A model generated the notes under the pieces. The model was not told the origin of the DNA and ran no database searches. It worked only from the letters and a program-made list of their open reading frames with translations. From assembly GCA_022710725.1 (NCBI GenBank), contig JAKLGK010000007.1, forward strand, positions 124,001-188,000: a stretch of 64,000 nt of DNA, written 5' to 3'. The position numbers and the translations under genes were made by a program. The DNA comes from Verrucomicrobiota bacterium (GTDB taxonomy: Bacteria > Verrucomicrobiota > Kiritimatiellia > CAIQIC01 > JAGNIJ01). Below, piece after piece: positions 16,130-24,908 of the stretch; within the stretch, counting starts at the first letter, position 1, and each line of letters begins with the position of its first letter.

Positions 16130-18682
16130 TCACGGGCCCGGCCGCCGGATGGCGATGGATTCGATCCGCATGTCCGCGTTGCGGAAATACACGAACACCA
16201 GGTTGACCGGAAGGTTGTCGAGCTGGTCCCATTCCATGCGGGCGGAAGCGCGCCCGGCCACGACGGGGGTGGACGTCGCATCGTCCCGCCCTTCCACGTA
16301 CAGCCGGCCCAGTTCGGCGCCCGCCGGGGCCGGAGACGCGAAGGTCAGCTCGGCGGCGTAGCGGCCCGGCGCGAGGGGCAGCTTGGGCCCGTAGAGGATG
16401 GCGGCGTACGGGTCCGATGACTTCCGCAGCGCGACGACGCCGTTTCCCGCCGGCTCCGTGTAGCCGCCGTGGAAGAAGCACGGGGCGGCGATGGTCCGGC
16501 TTTCCCCGGGCGCCAGGTCCCGCCAATCGCCGGCCGCGAGGAGCGCCAGGTCCGCGTCGACGGTCCCTTCGGCCCGGTCCAGCCGCAGCGCCAGCGAGGA
16601 GAAGTCCGCAAGGCTTATCGGTGCTTCGTGCCAGGTCCACGCGTCGGCGGCGACCGGGATGTCGTGCCGGCCCGCGGGCTGGCCGTTGACGAGCGTGGTG
16701 GCGCCGAGCAGGCCCGGGCCGCGCGCGCGGATCATCCAGCGCAGGCCGGGGATAGGGCTTGCCATGGTCGATGGCGTTTCGACCCGGGCGCCGGCTTGCG
16801 CCAGGGCCAGGCCGCCGCCCCTTGAGGCCGCGAGATCCTCGACCGCGCGGCAGAGCGTGTTCGAGCATCGTTCCAGTTCCCAGCGCCGGGCCGGGAAGAC
16901 CGCGGGGCCGTCCGGCAGCCCGGGCTCGCCGGCCGCGGCTTCGCGAGGCGCGGGCCGGATGCGGAACGCCCAGACCGTCCGCTCGTGGGCCAGGAAATCC
17001 AGCCGCGGGTGCCGGCGCAGGCGGTTCAGCGTGGTTGTGACCGGGAAGGGGCTGACCTGCTCGGGGAACAGGTTCTCGTGCAGCAGCAGATACCGGACGC
17101 CCCGGCGCAGGAGGTCATCCAGCGCGGCGTCCGGCGCCCAGCCCTGGTTGAGGCTGCGGAGCGCGCCATACGCGTCGCGGACGTACGCCCGCCGGGGGAC
17201 GGGGCTGTAGCCGTTGACCATCCGGATGCCGTGCTTCTCGGCAAAGTACTCGTAGACGGAGCTGAAGGCGTCCTGTCCCGGCCAGAGCGGCAGCGCCAGG
17301 GCGCGCGGCAGCTCGTCGGCCGCCCGCGCGTCCTCCGCCACGGCCGCGTAGGCCTTCTGCTCGCCGGCCAGGACGCACAGGGTCGGCCGCACCTGGGCCC
17401 GCCACTCGAAGACCAGGCCGGCCACCAGCAGCCCGAAGGCGGCCGCGAAGCTCTTTGGCCGAAGCTTCCGGCCGGCGATCTCCGCGGCCAGCCCCGCGGC
17501 GACGGCCAGGAGAACGGGCATGAGGCAGTAGACCTTGGCGGTCTGCCGCAGCAGGGAGTACGGCGGCACCAGGAGCCGGATGATCACCAGCAGGCGGCCC
17601 CCGAGAGGCCCCTGGACGCCGAGCGACAACAATACGGCGAACACCGTCGCGGCGCCCAGCAGCAAGAACGCCACGGCTGCCCGCCGCTCGCCCGGCGTTT
17701 TCCATGCGCTCCGCCGCAGCAATCCGGCCAGCCCGGCGAGCAGGAGCAGGGGCAGCAGGAGGCCGACATAGATGTGGCTGTCCAGGCCGGAAGACGCCCA
17801 GCGCACCAGGCCTGCCGGCGACGGGGAGAAGTTGCTGACCTCGGCCATCGTGCGGGGCGCGGCCAGGTCGGCGGCGGAGAGATGATGCTGGCGCATCCAG
17901 CGGTAGAGGACGATCAGGGCGACGAAGAGGGCGATGGGCGCCAGCGCGCGGAGGATCCGGCGTCGCCAGGCCGGCTCGCGCCACGCGGCCGGCCCGGCCG
18001 GGAGCGCGGCAAGCAGGAGCCACAGCGGGGTGGCCATGCCGCAGAAGAACAGCGACTGGATGTCGGTCCAGCAGAGCATCAGCAGCGCCGCGCCTGCCAG
18101 GGCCCCGCCCGCGATGCGCCCGTCCCGCGCGGCGAGGTCGAGCCCCAGCCACACGGCCGGCACCCATAACATGGCAAAGCCCGTGGGGCTGCCGCCCAGC
18201 AGGCATACCCAGCGGTAGGGGAGCAGGATGCCGATGGGCGCCGCCAGCGCGGCGGTGACCTCGGAGCGGACGAAGCGGCGCGCCAGCGTCCACGTGAGCC
18301 AGTAGGTCAGCCACAGGCTGACGAAGCCCGCCAGGTTCCACGCGAAGGCCTGGCCCGCGAGGCCCGCGAAGGCGGCGTAGAGCAGGGAGAAGGGGGCGTA
18401 GTAGGCGATGGGAAGGAAGCGGTCCTCGTCCCGGCCCAGGTTGAACTCGTACACGTTGTGGAACCACGGCGTGCGGCCCGCCAGCATCCCGTGCAGGAGC
18501 TCGAAATGGTACAGCAGTTGAAGGTGATCGCCCGGGATCATCTCTCGCGCGTGGTCCTGCTCGACGTTCTGGGACGAGGCGGGAATGGCCTCGAACAGGT
18601 GACGGGGCAACGGCCAGGAGAAGAGCGTCCAGAACGCCAGGCTGGCGGCGAGGGAAATCAGGAGCCGGCGGCCCTGCGTCAC
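16130..18682 (-). CDS. large polytopic membrane protein with C-terminal extracytoplasmic domain, YfhO/glycosyltransferase-like
   Basis: The GTG at 18682 overlaps the stop of the preceding gene (GTGA) and gives 850 residues starting VTQGRRLLISLAASLAFWTL. At least ten membrane helices fill residues 1-480 (for example LLLPLLLLAGLAGLL and VAFLLLGAATVFAVLLSLG), and the first periplasmic loop has an E-x-D-H-A-R-E-like acidic patch. The C-terminal 350 residues are soluble and end in a beta-sandwich-like region. The shape resembles GT-C glycosyltransferases and YfhO-type proteins that modify lipid-linked glycans outside the membrane. A longer frame continues to 19216 but would overlap the neighbouring gene almost completely, so it is rejected. 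Confidence 0.65.
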   Translation of the reverse strand: MTQGRRLLISLAASLAFWTLFSWPLPRHLFEAIPASSQNVEQDHAREMIPGDHLQLLYHFELLHGMLAGRTPWFHNVYEFNLGRDEDRFLPIAYYAPFSLLYAAFAGLAGQAFAWNLAGFVSLWLTYWLTWTLARRFVRSEVTAALAAPIGILLPYRWVCLLGGSPTGFAMLWVPAVWLGLDLAARDGRIAGGALAGAALLMLCWTDIQSLFFCGMATPLWLLLAALPAGPAAWREPAWRRRILRALAPIALFVALIVLYRWMRQHHLSAADLAAPRTMAEVSNFSPSPAGLVRWASSGLDSHIYVGLLLPLLLLAGLAGLLRRSAWKTPGERRAAVAFLLLGAATVFAVLLSLGVQGPLGGRLLVIIRLLVPPYSLLRQTAKVYCLMPVLLAVAAGLAAEIAGRKLRPKSFAAAFGLLVAGLVFEWRAQVRPTLCVLAGEQKAYAAVAEDARAADELPRALALPLWPGQDAFSSVYEYFAEKHGIRMVNGYSPVPRRAYVRDAYGALRSLNQGWAPDAALDDLLRRGVRYLLLHENLFPEQVSPFPVTTTLNRLRRHPRLDFLAHERTVWAFRIRPAPREAAAGEPGLPDGPAVFPARRWELERCSNTLCRAVEDLAASRGGGLALAQAGARVETPSTMASPIPGLRWMIRARGPGLLGATTLVNGQPAGRHDIPVAADAWTWHEAPISLADFSSLALRLDRAEGTVDADLALLAAGDWRDLAPGESRTIAAPCFFHGGYTEPAGNGVVALRKSSDPYAAILYGPKLPLAPGRYAAELTFASPAPAGAELGRLYVEGRDDATSTPVVAGRASARMEWDQLDNLPVNLVFVYFRNADMRIESIAIRRPGP

Positions 18683-19503
18683 GGCATCCCCCGGGCCTTC
18701 CGGTTCCGCAGGAGCCGGAGCGCCACCTGCGACGGGCAGAGCCGCGCGCCGGCGCGTTCCCGCAACGGCGTATCCTGGAGGAGCCGCCGCGCGATCGCGG
18801 CCACCGGGCGCGCCTCGTCCATCGGCGCCGGCGCGTACACGGTGGCCACCCGTCCCGCCCACCGGGCGTCCTCGGCGAAGGGCAGGGGATCGGAACCGGA
18901 CACGACGCGGAGCCCGCGCCGGCGGCCGGCGCGCATGAGCCGGGGTTCGCCCCAGAAAAGCGGGCGCAAGCTGGTGTCGCCCAGGAGAAGATCGCCCGGC
19001 GCCGACCGCGAGATGAACGCGCCGACGATCCGGCCCCGCCCGAAGAACCACTTGCCCGGCGCCCAGCTCAACACGGGCAGGCCGCCCTGCGCGCGGACGC
19101 GGGCGACGGTATCCTCCAGCGGCAGGCCGTCCTCCACGAACGACGCCATGGCCAGGCCCAGCACCTCGATCCGCTCCCGCGTGATGACCTGGCGGCCGGC
19201 CAGGAGATACGCGCACCCCTCGCCCGACCCGCCGTCAATTCGCAGCCCGGCCGGCTCGTCCGGCAGGGCGGACACCTTTCCGGGGTCGAGGCGCAGTCGG
19301 CCGGATTTCAACTCGTCGAAGACATGGTGATCGTGCCGTTCGGTGAGGCACAGGACCGGCAGGGCGTCGGGCTGTTGCGCGGCCCGGGCCAGCTCCCGCA
19401 GGTGTTCGATCGCCTTCCGGATCGTGTCGGGGATGTCGTAGCAGCGGTACAGATGAACATGTGTATCCGCGATCAACCCCTTGCCTGTACCTGCTTCCTG
19501 CAT
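18679..19503 (-). CDS. PHP-like metal-dependent phosphoesterase, uncharacterised
   Basis: A 274-residue soluble protein. It begins with IADTHVHLYRCYD, whose D-x-H-x-H is the first metal motif of PHP-type phosphoesterases, followed by LCLTERHDHHVFDEL, GLPVLSWAPGKWFFGRG and VVSGSDPLPFAEDARW, which could supply the other metal ligands. The family includes polymerase-associated phosphatases and histidinol phosphatases; this member looks atypical and its substrate is unknown. It is first in a two-gene unit with the large membrane protein (4-base overlap) and faces the GT4 gene at 19683 across a 179-base AT-rich region. Confidence 0.6.
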   Translation of the reverse strand: MQEAGTGKGLIADTHVHLYRCYDIPDTIRKAIEHLRELARAAQQPDALPVLCLTERHDHHVFDELKSGRLRLDPGKVSALPDEPAGLRIDGGSGEGCAYLLAGRQVITRERIEVLGLAMASFVEDGLPLEDTVARVRAQGGLPVLSWAPGKWFFGRGRIVGAFISRSAPGDLLLGDTSLRPLFWGEPRLMRAGRRRGLRVVSGSDPLPFAEDARWAGRVATVYAPAPMDEARPVAAIARRLLQDTPLRERAGARLCPSQVALRLLRNRKARGMP

Positions 19504-19606
19504 ACGATAGGCCTATACCGGAAGCCCCCGGCCGGTTCAAGAAAGCCCTTCGATTAAACCGCGCCATTCCATGTATCGGGCGAATCGGGTCCGCCTCTTT
19601 TTAATC

Positions 19607-19666
19607 TTGATCGGACGGGTAATTATGTTGTAAATGTCAACACAAAGATGTTGCTACGTAGTAACT
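19607..19666 (+). promoter_or_regulatory. promoter with shared TAATTATGT / TACGTAGTAACT boxes
   Basis: A sigma70-like promoter reads TTGATC (19607-19612), 17 bases, GTAAAT (19630-19635). Box A TAATTATGT is at 19620-19628 and box B TACGTAGTAACT at 19655-19666. Box B is the centre of a near palindrome, GTTGCTACGTAGTAAC (19650-19665). Box order and the 35-base distance are the same as before the gene at 13691. Confidence 0.55.
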
Positions 19667-19682
19667 TATCGAATTTATCTCC

Positions 19683-20840
19683 ATGAATGTGTTGTTTCTG
19701 GCGCCGCAGTCCTTCTATCTCGATCGGGGCACCCCGATCGCGGTGCGCCTGCTCCTGGAGCAGTTCAGCAGGCGCGGATGGAGCGTGGATGTCCTGGTCT
19801 TCCCGGGCGGGAGAGACGTCGTGATCCCGGGGGTTCGTTTCTTCAAGACCTCGTTGCGCCCCGGCGCGCGCCCGCTTCAACCGGGCCTTTCCGCGCGGAA
19901 ACTGTGGCACGACGTGCGGCTTTTCTTCGCCGCCCGGGAACGCCTGAAGACGCGACGCTACGATTTTATCCATGCCGTGGAAGAGGGCGCTTTCATCGCG
20001 GCCCTCTTGAGCGCGCGGACCGGCGTTCCATTCGTCTGTGACATGGATTCTTCGATGCCCGACCAGTTGGCGGAAAAAAACCGGTTCTGGCGCCTGGTGC
20101 GGCCTGTGATGCGCCGGTTCGAAGCGTACATGCTGCGCCGCGCCCGCGCGGTGCTGGCGGTCTGCGAGGCGGTGGCCGACAAAGCCCGGGCCGTGGCGCG
20201 CGGCCCGGTGTTCGTGCTGCCCGATCCGCCGGTCGGGGGCGCTCCGAACCCGGCCCGGAATCATGTGCGCGAACGGCTGAAGGTGGAGGGCCCAGCCTTT
20301 GTATATGTGGGCAACCTTCAGGGCTACCAGGGCATTTCCCTCCTGTTGAAGAGTTTCCAGCGGGCGCTGGCGCATATGGCCCAGGCCTGCCTGATCATCG
20401 TGGGCGGCGAACTGATGGAAGTGGAGAAACTCGAGCGCCGGTGCAACCGCCACGGGTTCGCCGGGCATGTCCATTTCACGGGCGCCTGCGCCCTGGACGA
20501 GACCGTCCAGTACCTGGATGCGGCGGACGTGCTCATCTCGCCGCGCATCCGGGGCGCCAACACCCCGATGAAAATCTACAGCTACATGCAATCCGGCAAG
20601 GCCATCCTCGCCACGGACATCCCGTCGCATACCCAGGTGCTGACGCCCGAAGCCGCCGTGCTCGTGCCCCCGCAGCCGGAGGCGATGGCGGAGGCCATGG
20701 TCAAGCTGGCTTCTGACGCCGACCTACGGGAGCGCCTGGGCCAGGCCGCCCGCCGCCTGGCGGAGACGCAACACTCGCGCGCGGCCTACGAGCGGAAAGC
20801 CGACGAGTTCTGCGCGTGGATGGAATCGAACGTGGCGTGA
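19683..20840 (+). CDS. family 4 glycosyltransferase (GT-B fold)
   Basis: A 385-residue GT-B enzyme. The N-terminal acceptor domain begins MNVLFLAPQSFYLDRGTPIA, with FIHAVEEGAF and VCDMDSSMPDQL; the C-terminal donor domain has FVYVGNLQGYQGISLLLKSF and the region NTPMKIYSYMQSGKAI, where the usual E-x7-E motif is replaced. It transfers a sugar from a nucleotide or lipid donor during glycan assembly at the inner face of the membrane. It is a paralogue of the gene at 22767, which shares the G-T-P-I opening, PMKIYxYMQSG and THTQVL motifs. It has its own promoter and leader with motifs shared with the 13691 unit. Confidence 0.85.
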   Translation: MNVLFLAPQSFYLDRGTPIAVRLLLEQFSRRGWSVDVLVFPGGRDVVIPGVRFFKTSLRPGARPLQPGLSARKLWHDVRLFFAARERLKTRRYDFIHAVEEGAFIAALLSARTGVPFVCDMDSSMPDQLAEKNRFWRLVRPVMRRFEAYMLRRARAVLAVCEAVADKARAVARGPVFVLPDPPVGGAPNPARNHVRERLKVEGPAFVYVGNLQGYQGISLLLKSFQRALAHMAQACLIIVGGELMEVEKLERRCNRHGFAGHVHFTGACALDETVQYLDAADVLISPRIRGANTPMKIYSYMQSGKAILATDIPSHTQVLTPEAAVLVPPQPEAMAEAMVKLASDADLRERLGQAARRLAETQHSRAAYERKADEFCAWMESNVA

Positions 20841-20851
20841 GCCGGTGAAGG

Positions 20852-21895
20852 TCAGGATGCCGCCGGTCGGCCCGCGCCCCGCAGCCAGCCCGCCCCGACA
20901 TACCATTCCGTCGTCTGCCGCAGGCCGGCCTCCGACGAGTAGCGGTACTGGAAGCCCAGCTTCTCGCGGATCTTGCGCGTGTCGAAGGAGCGGTCCTTGG
21001 TGTAGAACGCCACGCGCCGCCGGTAGAGGGGCGGCTCGATGCCGAACGGACGGCAGGCCAGCTCGCAGAGGTCGGCGAGCACGAACACCGGCCCGACCGG
21101 CAGGCGGATCACGCGGAGCCGCCTGCCCAGCGCGGCCGCGATCGCCCGCCCCATGTCCTCGAGGCGGATCGCCTCCGGGTTTCCGCAGATGAACACCTCG
21201 CCCGCCGCGGCGGGATGGACCGCGGCCAGCCGCAGCCCGGCGGCCAGGTCCTCGACGTGGATCAGGTGGTACAGGCATTTCCCGCGGCCCAGCAGCGGGA
21301 ACCAGCCCCGGGCGGCCATCTTGAACAGCTTGAACAACCGCCGGTCGCCCGGCCCGTAAATGGCCGCGGGCCGGATGACGGAGAAAGGCAGGCCCTCCTT
21401 TGCCGCAAAATCGCGCAGCCAGAGCTCCGCCTCCGCCTTGGTCTTCTGGTAGATGTCGCCCGGGTGGAAGGGATAGTTTTCGTCCGCTGGCGGGTTCTCG
21501 ATGTGGCCGTGCACGCCGATGGTGGAGACGTGGACGAACCGCCGGAATCCGGGCCGGCCCCGGACCGCGCGGGCCAGCTCCTGCGTGCTCTGCACGTGCA
21601 CCTTCCAGTACTGCTCGTCGGGGTGCCGCGCCTCGCGGTACAACGCGGCCACGTGAAAAACATACTCGACGTCCGCGACCGCCTCGCGGATCACCGCGGG
21701 CTCGAAGACGTCGCCGCGGAACCAGCGGACCGGCAGGTCGGCCAGCGGGGCGAGGTTCGAGGAGGCGCGTGCGATGGCGCGGATGTCCGCCCCGGCCTCG
21801 GCCAACTGGCGGGTGAGCGCCTGGCCGGTGAACCCGGTCGCCCCGGTCACGAGAACCCGGGCGCCGCGCGGCAGGGACTGGATCGACTCGGTCAT
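20852..21895 (-). CDS. NAD-dependent epimerase/dehydratase (extended SDR)
   Basis: A 347-residue extended short-chain dehydrogenase: NAD motif VLVTGATGFTGQALTRQLAE near the N-terminus, VFHVAALYREARHPDEQYWK, VHVSTIGVHGHIENPP (catalytic Ser/Thr region), YQKTKAEAE (YxxxK active site) and VIRPAAIYGPGDRR. Three ATGs stand in a row (21901, 21898, 21895); AAAGGA ends directly before the first, so the third at 21895 has the best spacing. Family members act on nucleotide sugars or on 3-beta-hydroxysteroid-like substrates. It follows the methyltransferase gene with a 2-base gap and probably shares its transcript. It converges on the GT4 gene at 19683. Confidence 0.82.
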   Translation of the reverse strand: MTESIQSLPRGARVLVTGATGFTGQALTRQLAEAGADIRAIARASSNLAPLADLPVRWFRGDVFEPAVIREAVADVEYVFHVAALYREARHPDEQYWKVHVQSTQELARAVRGRPGFRRFVHVSTIGVHGHIENPPADENYPFHPGDIYQKTKAEAELWLRDFAAKEGLPFSVIRPAAIYGPGDRRLFKLFKMAARGWFPLLGRGKCLYHLIHVEDLAAGLRLAAVHPAAAGEVFICGNPEAIRLEDMGRAIAAALGRRLRVIRLPVGPVFVLADLCELACRPFGIEPPLYRRRVAFYTKDRSFDTRKIREKLGFQYRYSSEAGLRQTTEWYVGAGWLRGAGRPAAS

Positions 21896-21897
21896 CA

Positions 21898-22641
21898 TCA
21901 TTCCTTTCGCTCCGCGCGGAGCAATGTCGGCGACCCGAAGAGCGCCGTCAATCCCAATCCGCGCGCCGGGCTTTCCAGCGCGGCGGACAGCCGCGGCCGG
22001 TCGAGCATCCGGTGCAGCACCATGGGCCAGAAGAACTGCGCGCGGCGGCCGGCGACCGCGAAGCCCGAGCGCTCGAGTTCCCGCGCGATTTCGTCGTGGC
22101 CGAACAGCGTGAACGGCCGGGTGTTCCCCTCCACGCGGCGCTTGAGGCCGAACAGGAGGCCCGAGAGCGCGTTGACGCTGCGGCGGGCGGGATAGTCCAC
22201 GATTACCGCGCGGCGCGCGACGCGGCACAACTCGCGGACCAGCGCCGGCCAGGCCCGGCAGTGAGGCAGGAGCCGTATGCTGACCGCGACGTCGAAGGCC
22301 CGGTCCGGGAACGGCAACGCCACGACCGACCCGGTGACGAAGGCCAGCCGGCCCTCCGTCACCTGCCGGTCGATCATCGAGCAACAACTCCCGTCGCTGC
22401 CGAGCACCGTCACGCGGTATCCGTTCCCCGCCAGCGGGAGCGCGAGCTGCCCGTGGCCGCCGCCCACGTCGAGCACGGTCGCGCCGGGAAAATCCGCCAT
22501 CCAGCCGAGGACAATCCGCTCCTGCACGCCCAGCATCCATCGGCCGGCGGGCCCGGCGAAACGGGCAGCATAGCCGGGCGAGGAGGTCTCGACGTCGGCG
22601 GTCTCCGGGATATCCGGCAAGGTGGTGTCGCGCTCGTTCAC
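21898..22641 (-). CDS. class I SAM-dependent methyltransferase
   Basis: A 247-residue methyltransferase with motif I VLDVGGGHGQLALPLAGNGY, motif II-like VTVLGSDGSC, VVALPFPDRAFDVAVSIRLL (motif post-II to III) and a C-terminal lid segment. It resembles UbiE/Coq5-type or sugar methyltransferases. The acceptor is unknown; the neighbourhood of glycosyltransferases and an epimerase suggests a sugar or lipid. It is upstream of the epimerase gene on the minus strand, and divergent from the GT4 gene at 22767 with about 125 bases between. Confidence 0.8.
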   Translation of the reverse strand: MNERDTTLPDIPETADVETSSPGYAARFAGPAGRWMLGVQERIVLGWMADFPGATVLDVGGGHGQLALPLAGNGYRVTVLGSDGSCCSMIDRQVTEGRLAFVTGSVVALPFPDRAFDVAVSIRLLPHCRAWPALVRELCRVARRAVIVDYPARRSVNALSGLLFGLKRRVEGNTRPFTLFGHDEIARELERSGFAVAGRRAQFFWPMVLHRMLDRPRLSAALESPARGLGLTALFGSPTLLRAERKE

Positions 22642-22766
22642 GGCCCGCCAGTGTAGCAGGTCGCGGATGACAGGCCAGAAAAACGGGTGGCGCCAAGCAT
22701 TTCCATTGCCCCGCCGCGGCGCGGCCGCTAGACTCCATCAGACTGCGCGGGAATCATCAGCCCAAC

Positions 22767-23960
22767 GTGAAAGTACTGTTCATAGCCCCCCAGCCGTTCT
22801 TCGTGGAGCGCGGCACGCCCATCCGCGCGCGCCACCAGATCGAGGTGTTGAGCCGGATGGGGCACCGCGTGGACGTGCTCTGCTACCCGTTCGGGCAGCC
22901 GGTGGACCTGCCCGGGGTCCGGGTGCTCCGGACGTTCCGGCCGCCCGGCCTACGCCAGGTCGCCATCGGCCCCTCGCTGGCGAAGTTCCCGATGGATTTC
23001 CTGCTGCTCTGCAAGGCGTTCGGGCTGTGCCTGTGGAACCGGTACGACGTGATCCAGGCGGTGGAGGAGGCGGCGTTTTTTGCCGTGCCGCTGAAGAAGC
23101 TGTTCCGGTGCCGGCTGATCTACAACATGGATTCGTTCATCTCGGACCAGCTGCAATTTTCCGGCTTCGTCCGGGCCCGGCCCGTGATCCGCCTGGTCGA
23201 AGGACTCGAGCGCGCGGCCATGCGGAACGCTTCCTATGTGGTGACCGTGGGGCCGGTGCTCTCGGACGTCGTGCGGCGATGGGCCCCGCGAACGAAGGTG
23301 CTGCAACTGGAGGACGCGCCGCTGGAGGCGTCCTTCCGGGAGGCGCCGGAGGACGCGCGGCGGATCCGGGAGGAGTTCGCGCTGGGCGCCGCGCCCGTGT
23401 GCGTCTACACCGGCAACTTCGAGCGGTACCAGGGCGTGGCCGACCTCGTGCGCGCCGCGGGCCTGGTCGCCCGGCAGCGGCCGGAGGCCCGGTTCCTGTT
23501 CGCCGGCGGCACGGAAGCCCAGGTGGCGGAGATGCGCCGGCTCGCCGACGAGGCCGGGGCGGGGTCGGCCTGCGTATTCGCCGGGCGGCGGCCGACCGCC
23601 GAGATGACCGCCTTCCTGAACGTCGCCGACCTGCTCGCGACGCCGCGCAACCAGGGCACGAACCCGCCGATGAAAATCTACGGCTACATGCAGAGCGGCC
23701 GGCCCATCGTCTCGACCCGCGTCCCCACCCATACGCAGGTGCTCGACGACTCGTGCGCGTTCCTGGCCGACCCTACGCCCGAGGGACTCGCCGGCGGCAT
23801 CCTGGCCGCGCTGGGCGACCCGGACCGGGCCCGCGCCGTGGCGCGGGCCGCCCGCGCACGGGTGGAGCAGCGCTACAGCCTGGAGATCTTCCGGGAGAAA
23901 GTGCGCGCGGCCTACGCGGGGCTCGAGGCGGAAATCCGCGCCGGCCGGGGCGCGGCGTGA
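22767..23960 (+). CDS. family 4 glycosyltransferase (GT-B fold), paralogue of 19683
   Basis: A 397-residue GT-B protein from a GTG at 22767 (VKVLFIAPQPFFVERGTPIR). The donor domain shows VCVYTGNFERYQGVADLVRA, ACVFAGRRPTAEM and GTNPPMKIYGYMQSGRPIVS followed by THTQVL. It parallels the protein at 19683 along its length, including VIQAVEEAAFFA and YNMDSFISDQL, so the two arose by duplication and may add successive sugars. Its stop is directly followed by the stop of the convergent permease gene (TGATCA), leaving no intergenic space. Confidence 0.85.
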   Translation: MKVLFIAPQPFFVERGTPIRARHQIEVLSRMGHRVDVLCYPFGQPVDLPGVRVLRTFRPPGLRQVAIGPSLAKFPMDFLLLCKAFGLCLWNRYDVIQAVEEAAFFAVPLKKLFRCRLIYNMDSFISDQLQFSGFVRARPVIRLVEGLERAAMRNASYVVTVGPVLSDVVRRWAPRTKVLQLEDAPLEASFREAPEDARRIREEFALGAAPVCVYTGNFERYQGVADLVRAAGLVARQRPEARFLFAGGTEAQVAEMRRLADEAGAGSACVFAGRRPTAEMTAFLNVADLLATPRNQGTNPPMKIYGYMQSGRPIVSTRVPTHTQVLDDSCAFLADPTPEGLAGGILAALGDPDRARAVARAARARVEQRYSLEIFREKVRAAYAGLEAEIRAGRGAA

Positions 23961-24908
23961 TCAGCCGCCCTTGTCCTCGCGCCGGTAGGGTTTGAGCAGG
24001 CCGGCCGGGGCGGACGCCTTCCGGGACACGCTGATCATGGCCAGCACGGTCATGATGTAGGGGATGATCAGGAAGACGTGGAAGGGCACGTGGAGGCCCA
24101 CGGCCTGCAGGCGGAGCTGGAGGCCGTCGAGCAGCCCGAACAGCAGCGCGCCGAGCGCGCCCTTGGCCGGGCTCCAGTTGCCGAAGATCACCATCGCGAT
24201 CGCGATCCAGCCCCGGCCCCCGACGACGTCCATCAGGAACATGTTCTGGTGGGCCAGCGTGAGAAAGGCCCCGCCGATCCCCATCAGCGCGCCGCCGATC
24301 ACCAGGCTGACGGTGCGCGTGCGGTGGACGTTGATGCCGACCGTGTCCGCCGCCAGTGGATTCTCGCCGACCGTGCGGATCCGCAGGCCCGCGCGAGTCC
24401 GGAACAGCAGGATCGAGACCGCCGGGATCAGCAGCCACGAGAGGTAAACCAGCGCGTACTGGTGGAACAGGGCCGGCCCGAGGACGGGGAGCCGCGCAAG
24501 GAGCGGGACGGCCACCGGCCGGAAGGGCTCCACGGTCGGGGGCAGGACGGGCGAGCCGAACACGAGCCGGTAAATGAACATGGCGAGGCCGGTGGCGAAG
24601 AGCGTCAGCCCCAGCCCCGAGACGTGCTGGCTCAAGCCCAGGTAGACGACCAGCACGGCCATGATCAGCCCGAGGAGCATCCCGACGCCGGCCGCCGCCG
24701 CGACGCCGAGCCACAGGTGGCCGGTCTTGAAGGCCACCGTGAAGCCCGTCATCGCGCCCATCAGCATCGTGCCCTCGATGCCGAGGTTCAGCACGCCGGC
24801 GCGCTCGCCGACGATCTCGCCGAGCGTGGCGAACAGGATCGGCGTCGCCATCCGCAACGCGGCGGCGAGGACGCCCGTCAGGAAGGCGAGGCTCAAGAGG
24901 TCATCCAT
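23961..24908 (-). CDS. ABC transporter permease, nucleoside (BMP/PnrA) type, second subunit
   Basis: A 315-residue inner-membrane permease with about eight helices (for example MATPILFATLGEIVGERAGV, LNLGIEGTMLMGAMTGF and GWIAIAMVIFGNWSPAKGAL). The E-x-x-G-E-R-A-G-V-L-N-L-G-I-E-G-T-M-L segment is diagnostic for the branched-chain-like permeases that import purine or other nucleosides with a BMP-family lipoprotein (YufQ/NupQ-like). It overlaps the first permease gene by 8 bases. Confidence 0.88.
   Translation of the reverse strand: MDDLLSLAFLTGVLAAALRMATPILFATLGEIVGERAGVLNLGIEGTMLMGAMTGFTVAFKTGHLWLGVAAAAGVGMLLGLIMAVLVVYLGLSQHVSGLGLTLFATGLAMFIYRLVFGSPVLPPTVEPFRPVAVPLLARLPVLGPALFHQYALVYLSWLLIPAVSILLFRTRAGLRIRTVGENPLAADTVGINVHRTRTVSLVIGGALMGIGGAFLTLAHQNMFLMDVVGGRGWIAIAMVIFGNWSPAKGALGALLFGLLDGLQLRLQAVGLHVPFHVFLIIPYIMTVLAMISVSRKASAPAGLLKPYRREDKGG

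Noticed and set aside
18683..19216. N-terminal extension of the large membrane protein to 19216
   Set aside because: It would overlap the PHP-like gene almost fully and is Arg/Gly/Pro rich; the GTG at 18682 in a GTGA overlap gives a clean membrane N-terminus.
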